Source of the DNA: Pseudovirgaria hyperparasitica
Lineage: Eukaryota > Ascomycota > Dothideomycetes > Acrospermales > Acrospermaceae
Direction: 5' to 3'
Length of the DNA stretch: 31,213 nucleotides
Assembly (NCBI RefSeq): GCF_010093815.1
Contig: NW_022985553.1
Location: forward strand, 1,838,570-1,869,782
The position numbers were made by a program, and so were the translations under genes. Within the stretch, counting starts at the first letter, position 1; the number at the start of each line of letters is the position of its first letter. A model generated the notes under the pieces. That model ran no database searches, was not told the DNA's origin, and was given only the letters and a program-made list of their open reading frames with translations. Positions 1 through 10,340 of this stretch are shown here, piece by piece.

Positions 1-3000
1 TACTATAAATTAAAGATAGAGAGTAAGAAGACCGGCTTAGAAGAGTAGTTATATAAAGAAAGAAGAACTAATGAATTTAACTACCCCTCTCTAGTTGTAG
101 TACACGTCACGCTAGAATCGGATAAGTTTAACGAGATAGTAGAGAGATTTAGTAAACTAGACCTCACGTTAATTAAGATAAAGTCCTACTTTACCTCTAA
201 TCTCTTATTCCTATCCCTTAAGAAGTACGAACCTAAGCTACTTTTAGCCATTATTAACTAGTAGGCGCGAAGGCTAAATCTTTTAGCACATCTCTAAGCA
301 CGAGGCATGCCTATAGAACTAACGCAAGTTTATCCATAGAATTATATATAGAATAGAGAATACGTCTCTACCCGAGACTCCTAAGGAGGCGTTATAGCCT
401 AGGATAGACCTTAAAGACCAATTATATATATCACGTGCAGAGGAGATTACCTAATATATAGATGTCCGGAGATGGTAGGATATATTAGAGATAGATTACT
501 AAATATTAATAGGGTATAAGTATTCCGAGGGCGTTTCGGGGCGAACGGAGAAGAAATCCTATTACTACCCTTCTTAGTAGGGCTATAAGCTACTCTATAA
601 GCTATCCGGAACTACGTAGTAATGGTTTAAAACGGCCTAAGCTAGTACGGAGGAGGAGTAAAGGTTTCCACGTCTATAGTAAACATTAACGCTTTATAGG
701 GGGTACTAGTATATAGTATTAGTATAAAATCTACGAAGGGTCCCTACTAGGCCTTAGCGGATAGCGATTCGGAAGAAGAAGTTATATCGCCCGAGAGTAA
801 GAAAGATAGATATATAGAATTCCACGAACGCTTCGACGTGGCTAGTAACAGATATATCCGTAAGGAGATAGCCCTAGAAGAGCCCGCTATGCTCGTAATA
901 TCTAGAAGGGGGATTATAAAGAGTACACCTAATCATACTAAGGAAAGAAAGATCGCCCGTCTCTACGGAATGCGTGAAGGGTAGTATATAAGGATTATTA
1001 AGGAATAGGAGGACGGCGAGAAGAGTAGCGACTAGGGAATATCTAAATAAGAGCTAACGGCGCCGGAGGATAAGATAGATAAAGGGGATAGCCTAAATCC
1101 TAGTTAAAAGGCATGTATCCGAGGCGTTAAGCTTAATAACTATCTACGTAAAGGATAGCGGCTAAGTATAGAAGCTAGCGAAGCATAGCTAGTGCGCGTT
1201 CTAGGGATAACTATAAATATTACTATTAGCGAACTATTAAGCCTTAATAGCAACTTACGTTATACGGTATTCAAGAAGGGCGCCCCCGACTTTATAGCTA
1301 GAGAGGTCCGTAAGGCTCGAGAAGAGAAAGCCGAGAAGAAAGAAAGAAACGACTATACTATAGCTCCCGAGATAAATAAACTTAATATATTAGTACCCCT
1401 CTATACTATAGGGATAGCTATCACGTAACGAGATATTAATTAGCTTAAGAAAGGGATAGTAAGGCTAGTGGCCGAGTATCCGAGGTACCCTATAGAAGTT
1501 AGTTCTAAAAGGGCGACTAGTATAGTACTATTCGATAGTAGCGTATAGATAAATAGTATTCGACTAGATGCTACGAGGCGTCTCAGGCTAGCGATATCTT
1601 TACTTCTACTATATATAAAGAACTTAAGTTTAGTTAGCGCTACTTAGTATAGTACTCTATTCGTGGGAATAGTATAGTAATACCCTATCTATATAGGTCG
1701 GATCGTTACGGCCACTTTAATATTTATATATAGCGAACTTAATTATAACCTTATCCTAGGGGAGCTATATACTAGATAGGCCTTACTTACGGTGTAGAGG
1801 TTAGCCTCTAGGTAAGTACTCTTAATAGTCTACTCCGTATATAGATAAGAACGTATAACCTTTAAAACTAGTCTAGATAAGTATATTCTAGTCTTAGAGA
1901 AGAAGGGTAACTCCATAGCTAGAGACTAACTATATAGCGGAGTATATCGCCGGAAGCCGGAGTTAAGCCGGATTATTAGTTAAGGGCTACCCTTAACTAA
2001 TAATCCGTACTAAATGGGGTCCGGTAAACCTACTAATAAAGAGGATAGGCTATATTTTTATACGGATATAGAAATAAGTTATATAGAGTTGCTTTCCGAG
2101 AAAATCCGGCCTAAAAATATTACTCGGTTATCGAGAAAAGATAACTTAGCCGCCCTAGTTACGGCGGTAAGGTACGCTACCTTCGTATATAAATAAGGTA
2201 TAATAATAGAATAGCTTATAGTAGGCTCCACCGGCCTCTAAAGATAGTATTTATCTAGGGTATTAAAGGGATTTAGTATAGCTACTATATATAAAAGAAA
2301 GGGAGTTAAAGTGTACCCTATGGATGACTCCGAAGCCTACCGAAAGGTTCCTAGGAATCTATTAGGGTATCTAGACTAGCGTAAACGAGTAATCGCACGG
2401 TAGGCACTTCTTCTAGCTATCTATCTAGGCCTTAACGCGTTTAATAGGCTAATAGAGCCTCGAAGGGTAACTATCCCGCTAGGAATACGTCTAACGCCTC
2501 TACGTATAAGTTAGCTAAAGATTAGAATAGAGCTATATCCTACGGAACTTAAGTTACTATATATAATCTTATTACATCGCGAGGAAGTACTAGCATGGGA
2601 ATTCTTATACCTTAGTAAATTTAACGAAGAGGTGGCACCTCCGTAGGAGATCCGAACGGTAGAATATAAGGTATAGTAGGCTAAGAACTTTAATATTCCT
2701 AGAGCCCTTTATAGAAAGGTACTCACGATCCTAAAAGAGCGTCTTAATAGTAGAAGGCTCGAGCCCTATAGTAGTCCTTATCGAAACGCCTATTTTCTCG
2801 TGGAAAAGAAGAAGAAAGCCAATAAGGAACGAGATCATAGGTTAATTAATTCGGCGATAGAAATCAACCGAGTCACTATTCGTAATGCGGCTACGCCGCC
2901 CTCATATAAAGAGTTCTTAGAGTACTTTATAGGGATGGCCGTCTTAACGTTTACCGACTTCTTCTTAGAATATAATTAGATTCTATTAGTAGAGTATTAC

Positions 3001-5650
3001 CGAGACTTAATAGGGTTTATAACGCCCCTAGGATTGCTATACGAGATAATATTACCTTAAGGGGCCACTAATTCAGTAGCTTAGTTCGTTAGGATTATGT
3101 TAACTATTATATAAGAATACATCCCGGAGAGGGCTCTGCCATTTCTAGATGACTTAGGTATTAAAGGACCTACGACGAAATATAACTCTAAGGAGGCCCT
3201 GCCTAGAATTCGTAGGTATATCCTAGAATATTTAATTAACGTGGATAAGGTTCTCGCGGATATAGAGCGCGCCGGATACGCCCTAAGTAGTAAGAAGACT
3301 TAGTAGTATATTAAAGCCGCTAACGTTATAGAATACGTCTACGATATTAAAGGGAGGCGACTAAGTAATAAAAAGGTTACTACTATTAGGGACTAGAAAC
3401 CCTATAAAAACACGACGAATATGCGAGCCTTCCTTAGCGTTTATATATATTTCTAGATATAGATCCCCGGGTACGCTATTATCGCATCGCCGCTATTTAC
3501 ACTATTAAAGAATAAATCGGCCTAGTAGTAGATAGCTAAGGAGTAGACCTCGATGGACGCGCTAAAGATAGCTCTAACCACTGCTCCCGTACTAATAACG
3601 TTATAGTACGGGATAGATATAGGAGATATAATCCTAGTAGTAGACTCTAGTAACGTTAGGTAGGGAGCTACGTTAATATAGGAGAACGAGGATTATAAAT
3701 ATTAGCCATCGCGGTATAATAGAGAAATATAGTTAAAAGCTAAGAGAAACTACGACACCGTGAAGCTAGAGTGCCGAGCCCTCCTCTACGCGTTATAGAA
3801 GTTCCGGTAATACCTCTATAGCACGCACTTTATTATAGAAATAGACGCGAATACTCTAGTCGCTTAAATCAACCGTACTATAACTAACTTACTAGGGGCG
3901 CTCGTTACTAGGTGGCTCGCGTGGATTTAGCTATAGAACTTTATAGTTAGGCACGTACCTAGGAAGCGTAACGTAGTCGCCGACGGTATCTCACGGATAT
4001 ACGAAGGAGAAGAACCACTAGACGTCCCTACCTTTAACCTAGACGAGTTCGTGGACATGGCTCTATATATAGACGTGCTAGAGATATTATTAATTAAGCC
4101 CGTTAGCGGGAGAGATTACACGATAGGGATACTCGACTATACCGCCATTAAGTCTCCCTTAATAGATAAATATAGTAATAAATGGTAGAGGATTACGAAG
4201 TACCTTACTATACTTAAGAGGCTAACTAACCTAACCGACCGAGCGTATAAGGCCTTTATAACTAACTGCCTAAAGTTCCTCGTGCGTGACCGAATACTCT
4301 AGCGGAGAGGAGATAGGCATTACTAATATACACGAGTAATTAAGGATCCGAATACTAGGGCGCGTATAATTACCGCCACTTATAATAAGATAGATTATAG
4401 AGGTAGCGAAGGGACCCTCGGAAGGATTAAGGATAAGTATTAGTAGATAGATATACGTAGAGACGTGCGATAGCACGTAAAAACCTATAATAAATATTAA
4501 CGACGAAGTAAACTCCTCGGAGGTCTTAATAAAGGGCTCCACCACGTTATAACGCCTATTCTTTAGTAAAGAATATACTTGGACATAATAACGCTACCAC
4601 CTTCCATAGGGTATAGTAAAGTAGTATCTATATAAGAATAGCTAAGCGGATAGACTAAGGCGGAGGCATGTACGGCGGCCACGTCTATAGTTATTATAAA
4701 GTTCCTCTTTAAGAACGTAATCTATAGATACGGAATCATTTCTAAAATCACCTATAACGGTGGTAGAGAAAATATAGGTGCCATAGAGGAGCTCCTCTAA
4801 CTCTATAGAATTTATTAGAAGGTTACGTCTACGTATAATCCCCGAGTAAATAGGATTATCGAGAGAAGTTTTATACTACTCGCTAATGCTCTCGCGAAGA
4901 TAACTAATGGCGGATTCAAGAACTAGCCCGGCTACCTCTATATGGTCGTCTAGATAGATAGAATAACGACACGTGCTAGCATAGGGTATAGTACTATATA
5001 CCTCGTGCTCGGCCATAAACCAATCATGCCTATCGAAGTCGAATTCAAGTTGCTCCGAATACTCCCTTAGGACGAGGTGCAATTAACGTCCGACTTACTC
5101 GCTCTTCGAGCTAGATAACTTAAGAGAAGATCCGAGGATCTTAAGAAGGCCCATGCCCATGCGATACGAACGCGTAAGGAATCGAGAGAGATATAGAATA
5201 ATAACTATTACCTTTATTAAGAGTCGTTACTAGTTAATACGATTATCCTTCTTTACGACTCGTAGTAATAGAAGGATATAGAGCGGAAGCTAAGGTAGCA
5301 TTAGAGGGAGCCATATAAAATCCAGTCCGTGTTTAATTATACTTATAAGCTCGCGGAGCTTAATAGAGCCATACTTAGAGAGACGTTTCCTAGCTATAGG
5401 TTAAAGAAATATTTTATAAGAAATATAAGTAATAAGAGTTACGATAAGCCCTTACGACTACTAATTAGAAGAATTACCGAGGAAAATAAGGAGAGTAGCG
5501 ATAAGGAAAACTATTATAAATAACTTACGGAATACCTTGACGACGCTACACGAACCCGGGTAAAAGTGGTAATTCCTACTCCGTAAGACTTTAATAGAGA
5601 AGAATATTTACGTTTCCCTAGAATTAATATCTCCTTCTAGGGGATAGAAG
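1..5650 (+). pseudogene. Ty3/Gypsy gag-pol polyprotein (element X), RIP-inactivated, 5' end outside window
   Basis: One frame (codons starting at positions 1, 4, 7...) runs from the left edge to about 5650, broken only by TAG and TAA. Order: an unrecognised gag-like region (1 to ~1300, with an acidic Ser/Glu stretch near 760-800); a retroviral-type protease with its active site at 1534-1542 (D-S-G now reads D-S-S); reverse transcriptase (~2700-3300) with the intact catalytic box FLDD near 3142; RNase H (~3610-4000) with the NYD..K.ECRALL and ADGISR signatures typical of fungal Gypsy elements; integrase (~4230-5100). In the integrase, zinc-binding His and Cys read Tyr (around 4400 and 4485), the second catalytic Asp reads Asn (near 4755), and the late Glu survives in NRIIERS (near 4860). 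Gag and pol share one frame. No chromodomain was seen. The gene would have made virus-like particles and copied the element. It is less AT-rich than the Copia and Gypsy copies to its right, so possibly younger. Confidence 0.9.
1969..2007. repeat. Dispersed palindrome, copy 1 (inside element X pol)
   Basis: Two perfect 18-bp arms, CGGATTATTAGTTAAGGG and CCCTTAACTAATAATCCG, flank the centre CTA. The same core is present at 9273-9305, 12828-12860 and 30275-30305. Here it lies between protease and reverse transcriptase and is read through in the gag-pol frame without shifting it. Undoing RIP at TpA would give arms of the type GTTGGTTAAGGGC, so the palindrome predates the mutations. Confidence 0.85.
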
Positions 5651-5671
5651 TTTTTTTAAGGAGGGAAGGAA
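5651..5671 (+). other. T-run plus polypurine tract, probable PPT of element X
   Basis: A run of seven T is followed by AAGGAGGGAAGGAA, directly after the pol frame is lost. A pyrimidine (U-box) run before a purine tract is the usual primer site for plus-strand DNA synthesis, lying just before a 3' LTR. The next bases (from 5672, TACTTATAAAAG) could be an LTR start if TG has become TA. The matching 5' LTR would lie left of the window, so this cannot be confirmed here. Confidence 0.5.
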
Positions 5672-5694
5672 TACTTATAAAAGTAGTCTTATAA

Positions 5695-5772
5695 CGATAA
5701 ACTCTATTATCGAAAAAGGACGATAAACTCTATCATCGAAAGAGGATAATAAACCCTATTATCACTATAAAA
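5695..5772 (+). repeat. 26-bp tandem repeat, three units
   Basis: Units at 5695-5720, 5721-5746 and 5747-5772. The first two begin CGATAAACTCTAT and differ at two positions. The third has drifted (TAATAAACCCTAT...). The array lies 24 bp after the polypurine tract of element X. Confidence 0.85.
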
Positions 5773-5996
5773 TAATAAAACTTATTATTAAAGTAAGTAA
5801 TGCTCGAAAGAAGATATAATGGCGTTTACGCGAATTCCACCTACTATATATTAAAGCCGGTCGTGTAATCGAAGCCTACCTATCGAAGGCCCATTTCGTT
5901 ACTATAGAACGGGCCCTATTAGAAACTAATAAGGAAGAAAAGAAGGAGGAGGTATAGAAGAAAAAGATACTTATAGGAAGTCTTATAAGGATGAGA

Positions 5997-6101
5997 ATAT
6001 ACCCGGTATCTATTTATTTATAGATTCCGCCATATACCCGGTAGATATATTCATTTATAGATTTCCTATATACCTAGCATATATTTATTCATAGATTCGA
6101 C
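5997..6101 (+). repeat. ~35-bp tandem repeat, three units
   Basis: Three imperfect units start ATATACC(C/T)(G/A)G at 5997, 6032 and 6068 and share a ...TTTATAGATT-type second half. A partial fourth start (ATATACCCGGTA) lies at 6151. Confidence 0.8.
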
Positions 6102-6172
6102 ACGTATACGGGCCTACAGCCGTTAGTAAGAATTATTTATAAAAATTACTATATACCCGGTATTCGAGGAGG

Positions 6173-6215
6173 CATAAAAAGAGAACTTAAGATAGTATAT
6201 AACTCTTCCCTCTTA
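6173..6215 (+). promoter_or_regulatory. Possible core promoter before the dioxygenase-like frame
   Basis: CATAAAAAG at 6173-6181 is TATA-like. It is followed by TATATAAC at 6195-6202 and then a pyrimidine-rich stretch (CTCTTCCCTCTTATACC) as in many fungal transcript leaders. It sits 60-100 bp before the first protein-like codons of the next frame. It could instead be the promoter inside an element X LTR. Confidence 0.3.
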
Positions 6216-6241
6216 TACCTCTCCATACCTCCTTAATTAAT

Positions 6242-9200
6242 AAAACCTCCTCCTCTACTTCCGCCTCGCTTAACTACCTCTCCTTAGAATATAACTCGCC
6301 GATAGAACTAATAATAATAATAGTCCCGCCGAAAAAGAAAACGCCTACCCGTGAAGAGTTATAAGATCGTTAAGTACTAATAAGATAGACGCGGTCCTAG
6401 TTAAGAGTCGTAAGTGCTAAAGTAGGGCTATCGACGGCTATCGTGGTATTAAGGCTATCTACTACTCCGTATAGATAGGCTATAGAAGCTATAGAAGTAA
6501 ATAAGTCTACTATTAACCGAATTATCGCTATCTAGGACCCGTAAGAGTAATAGAACTATATTCTAGACACGTTTAATAATCTCCTTTATATTACTAGCCT
6601 TATAGAATAGCTCTTAAGTAGTATAGTTAACCTCTTCTAGGAAGTAGGAGCCGTAATAGGGTATAGTAAGGCAAAGATTAACTCCTCCATTCCGAAAGAA
6701 GTCCATGAGATAATTCGTTATAGAAGAGATACTAACTCCCGCATCCTAAAAGCCAAAAATATAATCCTATAAAACTAGCGAAAAGACCTCCCTAATAATA
6801 ACGGCTAGTTACTCTAATCCGCCCTCGGATAGCTCTAGTAAATATAGAACTTTATAGAAAAGCTAGTAGCGCTCTTACGAATGCGGACATGGGCGAGAGC
6901 GAGGAACTAGTTAAATGTATCTCTATAGTCCCGAATTAGCTAGGGATAGAAGGGAAGAGAAATTAAGGTATATCTTTAGAGCTCTAATATTAATGCCGCC
7001 CTAGCTAGTAATAGTAATAAGGACGGTCTATCTCTCTAGTAACTCTTAAACTACCCTAGCCGATAAAATAAACTAACGTTCTATAATAAGACGGGACTTA
7101 TTATCCCCGCTAGTTAATAGTTATAGATAAGTAGAATAGTTTATAGGCCCGTTAAATACTACCTATAAATCAAAGAGATAAGTACATCGCCTCCGCCTTA
7201 GACCTTACCATCGCTAAAACTAGCGTAGATAACACCTACGGTAAAGTCCCCTCCACGAAGTACGCCTTCTAGTTTAGTAGTATATTATCTCTTTAAAGCT
7301 AGTCATTTATTTAAAGTAAGTATTCCTTCTACTACCACTAGTATATATCCCTTACCGGGCCATATAAGAACCTCTTTAGTATCTATTACAGCCACGCCGA
7401 TAAAACCCACTCGCGGACGTGCCTTATCTACCGGCCCTTAGTAATTACCAGGGGCGCCTATATAATAATCCCCGGTTATTCTTAGTTCGCACCCTAAGAT
7501 AATAGCATCGGTCGAGGAAGAGGACGAGCCTAAGAAGTATTAATGCGCGCCTTTAGTAACGAAGACTTTTAAGGCAGCTATATTATTAAAGAAGAATTTC
7601 ACGAGTATTAAGGGAATGGCCCTACTAGTACGCTAGAAAGCGTAGATAGGTAATATAGCTATTCCGTATAAAGTCTACTATAAGTATTACTAAGACGTGG
7701 CTAGAAAGAATAATATACTTATTAGTATATCCTACTTAAACCTAGTAGCGAGACTTAAAATAGTATATAAGTTTAGAGATAACGTGGGGGCCCTTAAAGT
7801 TTATAAGGACTACTACACCTAGTTTGCGAAGTACGCGCGGCCACCTTATCCGATAGAGGCATTAGATATCTATCGTTACTAGGCCCTAGAGACCCCGAAG
7901 TAAGTTATTAATATTAAAACTATCCTTACTAGTATCGTATTTATGATTTAGAAGGAGGATAGTAGGATAGGTAGGTAACTCTTCGACGAGTAGGAACGTA
8001 CTAGAAGTATTAATATTAAAGGGCTCTTCGAGCTACTTAAAAAGACGACCTCTATACTTAATAAGAGTATTCTAGAACTCGCGAGGGATGAATTTAATAT
8101 ATATAAGTACTACCAGCGCATGTTTAATAAGAAATCGAACTACGGCTGGCTACGAACTATATACCACTCCTATATCTAATAGTTTATTAGGTAATATCTA
8201 CTTTACTAGCTTACCTATATCGCTCTTCGGCCCGATCTTAACTACTATCTAATCTCGTACCCGTACTATGCGAAGTCCTAGGATAGGGGCGATAAGACGG
8301 GTTTTAAGCATCTCGATAACGCTATTAATCGAATCCTTAATCCTAGCGATAGACACGGGTTTAATATAATCTAGAGGAGTATTAGTCTCGACGACGAACG
8401 AAGTAATAACTATACTATAATCGTTCCCTACTTCTATAAGTTCTTAAATAAATAGTAGTCGAAGGCTAAGCTCCGCGAGGGGGTTAATCGAAACGGTATA
8501 ATTACGGCTATTAACGATAAGATCTATAATACGGACGATAAGAAACGATTTAGTCCCTTCGTCCTAGTCCTCTACTAGTCCCTTAAAGTATATATCTCTA
8601 GCCCACTAATAATATACGGCGCCTAGGGTCCCGTAAAGGGTAGAAGACGTATAATACTTCTATAGTATATCGCGATTAGCCCTAATCATATAATAATAGA
8701 AGTACCTAAAATAGGCATATAGGAATAACTCGTAGTAGCTTATAGGAATTTAACTCCGGGACCTACGTCTCCGTCGGGATTTTCTAATAAATATAGCGCG
8801 ATTCCTTTTGCCTTCCTAGCCGTAGTTTAACTCCTAAGTTTTAACGCCGTTAGTAACGCATTAGTCGGCCGTAAAAGATAGGATAGCTAGGAGGTAAAAG
8901 AAGAGGTAGCTATGTGGCTTAACGTAAGTCCTTAATAACTTAAAGCTAAGGTAGACGCCTAGTTTAAGGAGGGCTTAAGGGTATTCATAGAGACCTTTAA
9001 GAAAATAGTAAGGTAGGAAAGGCTAGTCTATAGGGATAGGTCGTTCTAGAAGGAATTTCATGAGGCGCGCACCGCTAAGCGGCTAATTAATTTTAAGAAA
9101 TTCGAGTCTAACGCGGGCCTAGATAACGTTAAAGAGAACTTCTATAGATAGGAGAGGTCTAACGAACTATCTAATAAGGAGGAATCTAACCTCTCTAAGA

Positions 9201-9272
9201 TAAGCGATACGATTCTTTAGGAGCTAGCTCGCGACCTTAAGTACTAAGATTAGGCGCCTAAAAACCTACCTA
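6242..9272 (+). pseudogene. 2-oxoglutarate/Fe(II) dioxygenase-like protein, RIP-inactivated
   Basis: A single frame of about 1000 codons (starts at 6284, 6287...) is broken only by TAG/TAA. No start codon is certain. The first ~250 codons are rich in Gln, Leu and Ile, then comes a Pro/Ser/Thr-rich part (~7190-7450). Around codon 675 is GDKTGFKHLD (8291-8317), the HxD iron motif in the setting usual for PhyH-like double-stranded beta-helix enzymes. Then come NIIQ.SISLDDE (near 8360) and ISSPLIIYGAQGPVKGRRR (~8597-8650). In the last motif the distal iron His is expected where Tyr stands (TAC, 8615-8617, a CAC-to-TAC change), and an Arg for 2-oxoglutarate sits ten residues later (8645). Family rule: such enzymes oxidise a substrate using iron and 2-oxoglutarate. 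The substrate is unknown. TET/JBP-type base oxidation is possible but not shown. Whether this is a captured host gene, a transposon gene or cargo of element X is open. Confidence 0.6.
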
Positions 9273-9305
9273 ATTATTAGTTAAGGGCTGCCCTTAACTA
9301 ATAAT
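9273..9305. repeat. Dispersed palindrome, copy 2 (end of dioxygenase-like frame)
   Basis: Perfect 16-bp arms ATTATTAGTTAAGGGC and GCCCTTAACTAATAAT around a single T. It sits where the dioxygenase-like frame stops being protein-like. Its centre (GCTGCCC) is the unmutated form of the GCTACCC centre seen in copies 1 and 3. Confidence 0.85.
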
Positions 9306-9823
9306 CCGGGCTAAGGTTTACCCGCGCCGAGAGGTTTACTAGAGGCGCATTTTATTTATATTAAGGTCTTTCTTTTAGGCGTTCTTCATACGGTTTCTTA
9401 CACGGTTACTATACTACTAAGGGTAGTAGTTCTATAGGCCGGGGAGGTATATATAGAAGGCCGCTCCTATAGCCCTATATGTATATGTCCCTGGCTCGAT
9501 TATATGGCTTTATTATATATTTAAGGAGGGCGTTTTCCTTGGTCATTCTACTCGGCGCGCTTCCCCCATTACTAATATTCGACTATTCGACCTTTTCTTA
9601 CGTTTATAGGCCTCTATAGATATTAATTATTAGGCTTAGCTATTAAAGAATTAATTAAGAGTATTATATAGACCCGTCCTATCGTAAAAGAGAACTAATA
9701 AGAAGTCGTGCGTTTAAAGAGAACTTATAATACCTAGGAGAGATACTTATAAGTTCGTCGCGACTACTATACTAGGAACACAGCCATTTATAAAAGGGAC
9801 ATACGTAGCGATGGCTCACTACA
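9306..9823. other. Unassigned stretch ending at a probable LTR edge
   Basis: No gene was recognised on either strand. The right end is sharp: from 9824 on the sequence aligns with Gypsy copy 2, and before it does not. The last bases are ...CACTACA, a normal LTR end (CA). The next five, CTAGA, are also present in uninterrupted Gypsy copy 2 (27680-27684), so they could be a target duplication whose partner is off-window. TTATAAAAG near 9789 is TATA-like. Two possible LTR starts are TATATATAGAAGG at 9448, after a GGGGAGG purine run, and TATTAGGCTTAGC at 9629. Neither can be proven without the other LTR. Confidence 0.35.
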
Positions 9824-9828
9824 CTAGA

Positions 9829-10340
9829 CACCTACTTAACTACTATAATACCTCTAAAACCTATAGAATAATATCCCTACGCTATAGGAAAATATTTATA
9901 TATTCTAGTTTCGCGAAGTACTACTTCCGTTAATCCGCGAAAGACTAGAAATAGTATTATTAAGTTTTAACTATCTACACGAATTAGAGGAGAAAGCTAA
10001 TAAATACTACCGCATCCTTAAGGAACGCGGCTCTCTAGGTAAAACCGACGAACCCTATATAGGTTAGAAATAAGGTTAATTAAATATATTTAATTAAGAG
10101 TAACCTTACCGCGATTAGTACTAGAAGAGTATAAATCGGGGTAGAAACGCGTTAAGAGGATACCGAAATAATTAAGGCGGTACTCCTTAATATAGAAAAG
10201 GATAAGGTATAGACTTAAATATAACGCCTATCGTAAAATAGTAGGATTATAGCGTACTTTATTACTATAAGTATAGAGAAATAGAATATATTTTATCTAA
10301 CTATAAGAATCCGAAAAAAGAATAGGCTAGTATATAAGAC
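9829..10340 (+). pseudogene. Gag C-terminal part, Gypsy copy 1, RIP-inactivated
   Basis: This is the C-terminal gag of the Gypsy family, in the frame with codon starts divisible by three. It ends with a CCHC zinc knuckle (10263-10304) of spacing C-x2-C-x4-H-x4-C, in which all four metal ligands are now Tyr (TAC or TAT). Each fits TGC/TGT-to-TAC/TAT or CAT-to-TAT, the two RIP directions. Gag would package element RNA into particles. The N-terminal half is missing because of the break at 9824. Pol follows in a different frame (equivalent to -1), unlike the single-frame element X. Confidence 0.75.

Larger units (their letters stand above)
5672..6240 (+). other. Non-coding tail of element X, possible 3' LTR
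   Basis: There is no convincing gene here. The stretch holds a 26-bp tandem array (5695-5772), a 35-bp tandem array (5997-6101) and a TATA-like site near 6173. Between the arrays, a frame from about 5799 to 6030 reads protein-like (…VIEAYLSKAHFV…) with RIP-type stops only. It could be the remnant of a pol C-terminus in another frame, or chance. If the stretch is an LTR, it starts near 5672 and its end is not visible. Confidence 0.35.

Noticed and set aside
1192-1428. Short open stretches at 1192-1428, 2014-2196 and 5329-5523 (+) as separate genes.
   Set aside because: All three are in the same frame as the element X gag-pol and are just the parts between RIP stops.
4270-5082. Minus-strand open stretches at 4270-4545 and 4876-5082.
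   Set aside because: They are antisense shadows of the element X integrase, with no protein-like features of their own.
5695-6101. CRISPR-like array.
   Set aside because: The repeats are directly adjacent without spacers, and the window is eukaryotic transposon DNA.
9629-9823. A complete solo LTR.
   Set aside because: A solo LTR should be flanked by CTAGA on both sides. The bases before 9629 are TTAAT, so at best only the right end is real.
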